Source: Bacteroidota bacterium
Lineage (GTDB): Bacteria > Bacteroidota > Bacteroidia > Bacteroidales > Porphyromonadaceae
Length of the DNA: 58,514 bases
Assembly: GCA_023388555.1 (NCBI GenBank)
Contig: JAEWGA010000007.1
Coordinates: 1-58,514, forward strand
Direction of reading: 5' to 3'
This document shows positions 52,096-58,514 of this stretch, one piece after another. Positions within the stretch are counted from its first letter, which is position 1; each line of letters starts with the position of its first letter. Below the pieces are notes generated by a model. That model had not been told where the DNA came from and searched no databases. It saw nothing but the letters and a program-made list of their open reading frames with translations. The position numbers and the translations under genes are program-made.

Positions 52096-53469
52096 ATGAA
52101 TCAGCTTTTAGGCCTACTTAGCAATTGGGGCAATAACCTTAGGGATGTTTCTCTGCAATTGGCACAAATAAAAAGCCACTTACACCAACCTATTGTTGTT
52201 GGTGTAAGTGGCGGAGCCGACTCTATGGCCCTACTGCAGCTACTCGTAACAGCTGGCCTTAGGGTACACGCCGTGCACTGTAACTTTCGGCTCAGGGCCG
52301 AAGAATCGGACCGAGACCAAGCATTTGTACAGCAGGTATTAGCCGAACAGTACCCTCAAGTAAATTCTACCATATTACAATTCAACACTAACGATTACGC
52401 TAAACAAAAAACCATTTCCATTGAAATGGCTGCCCGCGAACTACGGTATAGCGCCTTTGAACAAATTCGGCAGCAAACTGGTGGTGGCTATATTATGGTA
52501 GGGCATCATGCCAACGACCAAATAGAAACTCTGCTCTTAAACATTGCCCGTGGCACCGGCGGACGCGGCCTCTTGGGGATGCAACATAAACAAGGATATA
52601 TTGTACGTCCGCTGCTTTCCGTTTTCCAGCAAGATATTATGGAGTATTGCTCAGCTCACGGAATAGCGTATGTAACAGACTCCTCTAATACCAACACACA
52701 GTACAAACGAAACCTTATTAGGCACGAGCTATTGCCTTTACTGCAAAAACTTAACCCCGCAATAGCAACCACACTGCTGCGCAACCAAAAGGTATGGAAA
52801 GCCGAACAAGATGCCTTAGCAACATACTTATCCCAGCTGGATAACTTGTGGTACGAGGAACCGTTAGGACGCATAAAACTGAGAGAAATACAGGAGTCGG
52901 AACATGCAGAACTATACCTATACCGTAAGTTGTCCCCCTTGGGGTTCTCGGCAGAGGTTATAGAAAACATAATCCAGAACAAAAAAAGTGGCGCACAGTT
53001 CTTTTCCACCACAAAAGACACCCGCCTTGAAGTTTTTAGGGGACACCTATACCTGCACACCCTCCCTCCACCTAACCTAATAGGCAACTGTAGTATTAGT
53101 TGTAGTAAAACACCAAACTCCGTTTTATGTTGTTGCGCCAACAAAGTAGCCCCCCTTTCCTCCCTACAAATACGGTGCGCTAACGCATCGGATAAATTCG
53201 CACCATTGGGTATGGAAACGGGAAAAAGAAAACTCTTCGATTACCTTAAGGACTTAGGTGTTCCCGCACTGTATCGTCCTTTTGTTCCGGTTGTAATTAC
53301 ACCAACAAACCAAGTTGTAGCAGTAGTCCCCTTCCAAATAGCCCATACAGCAAGGATAATCCCTCCCCAAACGGACGTATGCTACATTAACTTCACCCCC
53401 AACAAAACAGCTTTTTCGGCACTTCTGTTAGCCCTCCGAGGCAGTTCCCCCTCGGAATCCTTCCTTTAA
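52096..53469 (+). CDS. tilS: tRNA(Ile)-lysidine synthase
   Basis: It modifies the wobble C of tRNA-Ile(CAU) to lysidine so that it reads AUA; this is essential in most bacteria. The 457 residues have the PP-loop SGGADS at 38-43, the following HCNFRLRAEESDRD, VGHHANDQIETLLLN and the PLL segment. The C-terminal domain (KRKLFDYLKDLGVPALYR) is the TilS-specific tRNA-recognition part. It is preceded by a terminator hairpin. Confidence 0.96.
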   Translation: MNQLLGLLSNWGNNLRDVSLQLAQIKSHLHQPIVVGVSGGADSMALLQLLVTAGLRVHAVHCNFRLRAEESDRDQAFVQQVLAEQYPQVNSTILQFNTNDYAKQKTISIEMAARELRYSAFEQIRQQTGGGYIMVGHHANDQIETLLLNIARGTGGRGLLGMQHKQGYIVRPLLSVFQQDIMEYCSAHGIAYVTDSSNTNTQYKRNLIRHELLPLLQKLNPAIATTLLRNQKVWKAEQDALATYLSQLDNLWYEEPLGRIKLREIQESEHAELYLYRKLSPLGFSAEVIENIIQNKKSGAQFFSTTKDTRLEVFRGHLYLHTLPPPNLIGNCSISCSKTPNSVLCCCANKVAPLSSLQIRCANASDKFAPLGMETGKRKLFDYLKDLGVPALYRPFVPVVITPTNQVVAVVPFQIAHTARIIPPQTDVCYINFTPNKTAFSALLLALRGSSPSESFL

Positions 53470-53481
53470 TAGATAGTATGT

Positions 53482-53512
53482 ATTGCATAGTACACACTTT
53501 TTATTACCTTTG
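53482..53512 (+). promoter_or_regulatory. Bacteroidetes-type promoter for padR-pspC
   Basis: A -33-like ATTG (53482-53485) is followed after 19 bp by TACCTTTG (53505-53512), a perfect -7 box. The padR ATG lies 60 bp further on. Because this promoter spans the earlier TTG frame opening, it also supports the ATG at 53573 as the true start. Confidence 0.65.
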
Positions 53513-53572
53513 CCATGCGGCTTGACGAATAGTAGTAGCAGCCGTCATAAAACAGAGCAAACAGAGCCACGG

Positions 53573-54001
53573 ATGGAACAACCCATAGAAAAAGTAAAAT
53601 CTCAGATGCGTAAAGGCATTTTAGAGTATTGTATACTACTGATTCTACACCAGCGAGAGGCTTATAGTACGGATATCATCAACATCCTAAAAGAGTCGCA
53701 ACTCATGGTTGTTGAAGGTACATTATATCCCTTACTTTCACGTTTAAAGAATACAAAGCTGCTATCTTACAGTTGGGTAGAGAGTACACAAGGGCCCCCA
53801 CGAAAGTACTACCGCATTACAGAAAAAGGGGAAGAGTTCCTGGTACAACTGAGGGAAGCCTGGGACGACATTTCTACAACCGTACAATACCTATCGGGGC
53901 GGACAATAGCCACTCCTCCCCAGCCCGAATATGTTACCGTAACAGATCCAACAGAAAAGCCTATAAACAATGAAGCGGACAATACAAATAAACCTTTCTA
54001 A
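53573..54001 (+). CDS. PadR-family transcriptional regulator
   Basis: The 142-residue regulator (start ATG 53573) has the winged helix MRKGILEYCILLILHQREAY and YSTDIINILKESQLMVVEGTLYPLLSRL, followed by QGPPRKYYRITEKG, the PadR wing. A short helical dimerisation segment follows. An in-frame TTG at 53483 would add 30 residues but lies inside the promoter. It overlaps the PspC-domain gene by 32 bp, and the pair is common in Bacteroidetes, where PadR likely controls this operon. Confidence 0.92.
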   Translation: MEQPIEKVKSQMRKGILEYCILLILHQREAYSTDIINILKESQLMVVEGTLYPLLSRLKNTKLLSYSWVESTQGPPRKYYRITEKGEEFLVQLREAWDDISTTVQYLSGRTIATPPQPEYVTVTDPTEKPINNEADNTNKPF

Positions 54002-55028
54002 TCGCATCTTCTTTATTGAAGAGGACGCCTATTTAGCACTGGATGAATACCTTAAAAGTATTGCAGAACACTTCCGGAAAACCGACCCAGAAGAAGAAAT
54101 ACGACACGACATTGAAGAACGCTTGGCGGACCTGCTGGAAGAAAAAACGCGCTTAGGACACAACGTAATTACCGCCGATATTGTTGGTGAGGTGATAGGC
54201 CGTATAGGACATACCGAACAGATTTTTGAGGAGGACGAAGACTTCGATTCGACACAAGAAAGTGAAGCCGCCGACACAAAAAAAACAGCAGACAAAGTAT
54301 ACCGTAAGTTTTACAGAGACCCCAACAATAAGATACTCTTTGGGGTACTGTCAGGTATTGCCGCTTACTTCCACTTCGATGCCAACATCTTACGTATTTT
54401 ATACCTAATACTCCTATTTACCCCCATTAATATTCCACTACTGATTTGTTACCTTGCCTTTGCCATTTTCACTAAACCGGCAGTAACAGTAACAGAACGG
54501 CTCGAAATGACGGGAGAAGAGGTTTCGCCCGACTCTATATGGCGAAAAATTGAAGAGGAAACAGGCGCCATAAAAAACAACGTGCAACAGTCGTCCCAAA
54601 AATTTAATGAGAGGTACAAAATTTTGAACCGCGGGCACGACTCACTTTACACCACTAATGAAACAGGAAAACCTAACCGGAAAGAGTGGGTTTTCCGGGG
54701 GCTTATAGCCTTTTCCCTCCTGGCCATTATTTGCCTTATTGGCGTTTTTGCTTGGAACTATTATAGCAACAATAGCTTTAGCTATAATTATAATACCTAC
54801 TTACCATTTATTCCTTGGAGCAGTCAGTTTGGATCTGGCCTTGGGTTCACCTCCCTTATATTACTAATTATCATCCCCGTAATCCTAATTATAGCACTTG
54901 TATTGGCGTTAGGCTTCTTTATCATCCTATACCCCATTGGGCTTATTATTCGGGCTAATACAACGCCTATAATTAAAGGAGTGCTTATTGTCCTTTGGTT
55001 CGTACTTCTCTATTATCTTATTTCTTAA
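53970..55028 (+). CDS. PspC-domain membrane protein
   Basis: The 352 residues begin with a helical domain (INLSNRIFFIEEDAYLALDEYL, EEEIRHDIEERLADLLEE) typical of proteins paired with PadR. A PspC domain (KFYRDPNNKILFGVLSGIAAYF and following spans) is next, then several more membrane spans to the C-terminus. It probably acts in envelope-stress sensing together with the PadR repressor. The 32-bp overlap with padR implies coupled translation. Confidence 0.9.
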   Translation: MKRTIQINLSNRIFFIEEDAYLALDEYLKSIAEHFRKTDPEEEIRHDIEERLADLLEEKTRLGHNVITADIVGEVIGRIGHTEQIFEEDEDFDSTQESEAADTKKTADKVYRKFYRDPNNKILFGVLSGIAAYFHFDANILRILYLILLFTPINIPLLICYLAFAIFTKPAVTVTERLEMTGEEVSPDSIWRKIEEETGAIKNNVQQSSQKFNERYKILNRGHDSLYTTNETGKPNRKEWVFRGLIAFSLLAIICLIGVFAWNYYSNNSFSYNYNTYLPFIPWSSQFGSGLGFTSLILLIIIPVILIIALVLALGFFIILYPIGLIIRANTTPIIKGVLIVLWFVLLYYLIS

Positions 55029-55046
55029 GAACCTCTTTCTTCCTGT

Positions 55047-56963
55047 ATGCTATCAGTCCAAGGCGTAAGCCTCTTTTTTGGGGCTACGCCCCTTTTTAAC
55101 AATATAACCTTTCAGGTCAATCCTAAAGAACGAATAGCTCTTGCGGGGCGTAATGGTACCGGGAAAACCACCCTTCTTAATATCATATCGGGGCAACGTA
55201 AACCTACATCGGGCACAATAGCGGTACCAAGCGAAATAAAAATAGGATACCTTCCACAACACCTTCTTACACATGATGGCAATACTGTAAGAGAAGAGGC
55301 TTTATTGGCATTTAGGGAAACAACCCTTTTAGCACAACGTGTTGAAGAACTAACCAACGAGCTGAACAAGAGGACGGACTATGAGTCGGAAGAATACCTG
55401 AAGTTAGCGGAGAACTTAGCCCTCCAAAGCGATTTGTTGGCTATGAATTCGCCCGACAAACAAATGGGCGAACTGGAACGTACACTGAAAGGATTAGGCT
55501 TTGAACAAACCGACCTGGACCGCCCTACCGCAGAGTTCAGCGGTGGGTGGCGTATGAGGATAGAGTTAGCGAAAATACTACTTAAACAACCCGACCTACT
55601 CCTACTGGACGAGCCAACCAACCATTTGGACATGGAGTCCATAATATGGCTCGAACAATTTATCCGGAGGTCCTCCGCTGCGGTTATAATGGTATCGCAC
55701 GACAAAAAATTCTTGGATGCCTTAACCACCCGAACCATTGAGATTAGCTTAGGAAAAGCTCACGACTATAAAGTAAACTACTCCTCCTACCTGCAACTAA
55801 GGCAAGAGCGACAAGAACAACAGCAACGCGCTTTTGACAACCAGCAGAAAATGATTAAGAAAACCGAGGACTTTATAGAGCGTTTTCGTTACAAATCCAC
55901 CAAAGCGGTACAAGTACAATCCAGGATTAAAGCGCTCGGTAAAGTTGATAGGATAGAGATAGATGAAATAGACCGCCGAAAAATTCACTTCCGTTTTCCC
56001 ATGGCACAACCCTCCGGAGCTTATCCCTTGGTTTTATCCAAGCTGGGAGTAAGCTACGGAGAACTACAGGTATTACAAAACATAGACCTAACCATTGAAC
56101 GTGGAGAAAAAATTGCATTAGTAGGAAAAAACGGAACTGGAAAAACAACCTTCCTGCGTGCTATAATAGGCGAACTCCCATACCAAGGAGAAATACAAGA
56201 AGGCCACCAAGTGCATATTCGCTACTTTGCACAGCACCAGGCATCCCTACTGAACCCTAATAAAACGGTATTTGAAACTATCGATGATATTGCACAAGGG
56301 GAAATCCGGACCCACATTAACGACCTATTAGGCGCTTTCATGTTTGGAGGCGAAAGTGCCGAAAAGCCAGTAGGCGTACTATCAGGCGGAGAGCGTGGAC
56401 GTTTAGCCATTATACAACTCCTGCTATCGCCCTCTAACTTTTTAATACTGGACGAACCTACAAACCACCTGGATATCTCCTCCAAAGAGGTGCTAAAAGA
56501 AGCTATTGCCCATTACGATGGAACCGTACTGTTAGTTTCTCACGACCGAGATTTCTTGGACGGACTTGTTAACAAGGTTATTGAATTCCGCAACGGAGGC
56601 ATTATAACTCACCTGGGAGGCATGCCCGAATACTTGGAACAAGTAGAAAACCGTGCAGCGGACCTCGTAACAGAAACAGCTACAACGGAGGTGACAAATA
56701 ACACCGAAGCTTCTGCCGGACGCCAAAGCTATGAACAACAAAAAGAAGCACAACGAAACCTGCGAAAAACAGAAAAACAGTTAGCCCGTGTGGAGGAGGA
56801 AATAACCGCCATAGAGCAACAAAAAAGCAACTTAGAGCAACTCCTAACTACCCCCCAAGCCACAGAACAGGACTTTATTTCACACGGACAACTTACAGCA
56901 AAATTAGAGGAGTTAATGCTACAATGGGAGGCACTCCAGTCCGAACTATATAGCCCAAACTAA
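55047..56963 (+). CDS. ABC-F family ATPase (Uup-like)
   Basis: This is a cytoplasmic tandem ABC ATPase without membrane domains, of the ABC-F group acting on the ribosome. The 638 residues have two nucleotide-binding domains: Walker A GRNGTGKTTLLN and GKNGTGKTTFLR, signatures FSGGWRMRIELAK and LSGGERGRLAIIQ, and Walker B LLLDEPTNHLD and LILDEPTNHLD. The long linker (about 240-320) and a C-terminal coiled coil (about 565-630) resemble Uup/YdiF. Housekeeping translation role is more likely than antibiotic resistance. Confidence 0.94.
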   Translation: MLSVQGVSLFFGATPLFNNITFQVNPKERIALAGRNGTGKTTLLNIISGQRKPTSGTIAVPSEIKIGYLPQHLLTHDGNTVREEALLAFRETTLLAQRVEELTNELNKRTDYESEEYLKLAENLALQSDLLAMNSPDKQMGELERTLKGLGFEQTDLDRPTAEFSGGWRMRIELAKILLKQPDLLLLDEPTNHLDMESIIWLEQFIRRSSAAVIMVSHDKKFLDALTTRTIEISLGKAHDYKVNYSSYLQLRQERQEQQQRAFDNQQKMIKKTEDFIERFRYKSTKAVQVQSRIKALGKVDRIEIDEIDRRKIHFRFPMAQPSGAYPLVLSKLGVSYGELQVLQNIDLTIERGEKIALVGKNGTGKTTFLRAIIGELPYQGEIQEGHQVHIRYFAQHQASLLNPNKTVFETIDDIAQGEIRTHINDLLGAFMFGGESAEKPVGVLSGGERGRLAIIQLLLSPSNFLILDEPTNHLDISSKEVLKEAIAHYDGTVLLVSHDRDFLDGLVNKVIEFRNGGIITHLGGMPEYLEQVENRAADLVTETATTEVTNNTEASAGRQSYEQQKEAQRNLRKTEKQLARVEEEITAIEQQKSNLEQLLTTPQATEQDFISHGQLTAKLEELMLQWEALQSELYSPN

Positions 56964-57517
56964 TGCTCAGCTTAACCACCATTACCTCATTGGAACAATT
57001 AGAGCTTGTTGCCCCGTTTATTCCCCAGGCTCTCAGGCTTTATATAACGGCATTTCCTACGGCCGAACGCCGCCCCCTAAAAAGCCTCTTTCAGTTACTT
57101 AGCCAAGCCAAAATAGAGGTACTCTTCCTTCTTGATGCCTCCTTAGACGAGCTTGCAGGGTTTGCCGTTATCCACCAGCTCCCCTCCGTAACCTATATCG
57201 AGTATTTATGCATAGCTCCTAACAGGAGGAATAGCGGGAGCGGTACTTTTCTACTAAACTCCTTACACCATAAATACCCCAACTTAGTATTAGAAGTAGA
57301 ACCCTTAGGAACCGACGCCTACAGCAACAAACGCATTGCTTTTTACAAACGAAACGGCTTTCGCCTTTTAACAACACCATATCTGCAACCGCCTTACACC
57401 CCCAACGGAAGCCCTATTGCTCTTCAATTGATGACAACATCGGACCTAAACAGCAACACCCTCACCCAAGAAATACACCAATACGTATATAACTGTCCTA
57501 ACCCAATACTTGCATGA
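56963..57517 (+). CDS. GNAT-family N-acetyltransferase
   Basis: The 184 residues have the acetyl-CoA binding segment LCIAPNRRNSGSGTFLLNSL and the family C-terminal AFYKRNGFRLL. The substrate is unknown. The start codon overlaps the ABC-F stop by one base (TAATG) and its stop overlaps the dusB start (ATGA), so all three are probably co-translated. Confidence 0.88.
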   Translation: MLSLTTITSLEQLELVAPFIPQALRLYITAFPTAERRPLKSLFQLLSQAKIEVLFLLDASLDELAGFAVIHQLPSVTYIEYLCIAPNRRNSGSGTFLLNSLHHKYPNLVLEVEPLGTDAYSNKRIAFYKRNGFRLLTTPYLQPPYTPNGSPIALQLMTTSDLNSNTLTQEIHQYVYNCPNPILA

Positions 57518-58514
57518 AAATTGCCCACCTGGACCTCGGATACCGTCCTGTACTATTAGCTCCAATGGAAGATGTTACGGACCTTCCCTTTAGGCGTAGG
57601 TGTAGGGAATTTGGAGCCTCCATGGTTTACACCGAGTTCGTTTCGGCCGATGCGCTTATCCGAAACGTAAACTCCACCATAAAAAAAATGGCTATTGCCC
57701 CCGAAGAGCGTCCGGCCGTTATCCAACTTTATGGCCGAGATGCAGAAACCATGGCTCAAGCAGCCCAAATTGCAGCAAGCTTTGCCCCAGACCTAATAGA
57801 CCTAAACTTTGGCTGCCCCGTTAAACGAGTTGCAGGAAAAGGGGCTGGATCTGGATTATTGCAAGATGTTCCTCGGTTATTGGAGATAACCCAAGCCGTA
57901 GTAAAAGCGGTAAACATTCCTGTTAGCGTTAAAACACGTTTAGGGTGGGACTGCAATAACATTATCATAGAAGACTTGGCAGAGAGGTTGCAGGACCAAG
58001 GCATTGTAGCTCTAACCATACATGGCCGAACCCGTAGCCAAATGTACAAAGGCTCAGCAAACTGGGAACCCATACAACGTGTTTGTGCCAATCCTAAAAT
58101 CCAAATCCCTATCATAGGAAATGGCGACATCATTACTGGAACCGATACTCTCCAGGCTTTCGATAACTTTGGTGTAGATGCTGTAATGATTGGGCGCGGA
58201 GCCATTGGTAGGCCATGGGTATTTGAGCATATTCGTGCAATCTTGGATGGGAAACCAGCCCCCACACACCCCTACAAATGGTATCTTTCCCTTTTCCAAA
58301 ACATGGTACAAGAGTCTGTTGAACGAAGTGGAGAATTAGGAGGTATATTACATATGCGACGCCACTTGGCTGCCACACCCATCTTCAAAGGTATTCCCGA
58401 CTTTAGAAACCACCGGATAGCTCTGCTACGTGCAACTACAATTAACGAGCTTCTGGACTTACTTTGGGTTATCCCAGAAAAGTTCGACCTTTCGGAGCTT
58501 CCCTTATCCTCTGG
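57514..58514 (+). CDS. dusB: tRNA-dihydrouridine synthase, DusB-like (partial)
   Basis: It reduces uridine to dihydrouridine in tRNA using FMN. The frame runs off the window end after 333 complete codons with no stop. Features are VLLAPMEDVTDLPFRR at the N-terminus, catalytic Cys in LNFGCPVKRVAGKGAGS, SVKTRLGWD, IHGRTRSQMYKG and the FMN phosphate site IIGNGDI with IGRGAIGRPWVF. The start overlaps the GNAT stop by 4 bp. Confidence 0.95.
   Translation, partial: MKIAHLDLGYRPVLLAPMEDVTDLPFRRRCREFGASMVYTEFVSADALIRNVNSTIKKMAIAPEERPAVIQLYGRDAETMAQAAQIAASFAPDLIDLNFGCPVKRVAGKGAGSGLLQDVPRLLEITQAVVKAVNIPVSVKTRLGWDCNNIIIEDLAERLQDQGIVALTIHGRTRSQMYKGSANWEPIQRVCANPKIQIPIIGNGDIITGTDTLQAFDNFGVDAVMIGRGAIGRPWVFEHIRAILDGKPAPTHPYKWYLSLFQNMVQESVERSGELGGILHMRRHLAATPIFKGIPDFRNHRIALLRATTINELLDLLWVIPEKFDLSELPLSS

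Noticed and set aside
55047..56963. Antibiotic-resistance ABC-F (Msr/Lsa-like)
   Set aside because: Linker and C-terminal coiled coil resemble housekeeping Uup-like proteins, and the neighbours are housekeeping genes.

Overview
The window looks like chromosome from a member of the Bacteroidetes, most likely order Bacteroidales. Four things point there: recurrent TAnnTTTG -7 promoter boxes, a complete Bat (Bacteroides aerotolerance) operon, a Bacteroides-type MurA with Asp in place of the catalytic Cys, and a DUF4290-murA-rimM run. Family-rich features such as an OMP_b-brl_3 type barrel, DUF4230 and a PadR/PspC pair agree. Family or genus cannot be fixed from the sequence alone. No rRNA, tRNA, CRISPR array or intact insertion sequence was seen.

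Layout. 1-657 is a gene-free block holding copy A of a repeat. 658-4964 (minus) is M20 dipeptidase, MTA/SAH-deaminase-like amidohydrolase, purine nucleoside phosphorylase and an Fe-type superoxide dismutase with a signal peptide. 5111-8005 is an M16 protease. 8216-14689 is a housekeeping run: lysS, gpsA, pgi, DUF4290, murA, rimM. 14839-19011 holds flavodoxin, cytidine deaminase, dnaX and a secreted C1 peptidase. 19284-22185 (minus) is a four-subunit 2-oxoacid:ferredoxin oxidoreductase operon with an extra 55-residue membrane protein. 22280-28119 (minus) is dapA, a nucleoside-type MFS carrier, a nitroreductase, a B12-type ABC importer and a small secreted DUF4430 protein.

28317-29009 is a DUF5715 (peptidase M15-like) protein. 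29159-31066 is an accessory island with a gene remnant and an AbiE-type toxin-antitoxin pair. 31067-32056 carries repeat copy B. A lipoprotein follows, then the Bat operon: moxR, DUF58, an unnamed membrane protein, batA-E (33110-41300), PAP2 and two DUF4230 genes. 43385-44200 is a methyltransferase (minus). 44554-47337 is a TonB-type outer-membrane barrel and 47488-47838 is panD. 47839-49000 carries repeat copy C. The right end is mltG, a Nif3-like gene, a zinc-ribbon coiled-coil gene, a candidate structured RNA, tilS, padR-pspC, an ABC-F ATPase, a GNAT and dusB, which runs off the end.

The most unusual signal is the intergenic repeat family (A about 113-280, B about 31506-31672, C about 48300-48462 inverted). 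Each copy has a short hairpin, then four tandem units at an exact 22-bp period beginning AACTGCGC. The core is flanked by G-rich sequence on one side and C-rich sequence on the other. I cannot match it to a known element. Other leads are the DUF4430 protein encoded with a B12 importer, the exported superoxide dismutase, and the structured RNA in front of tilS.
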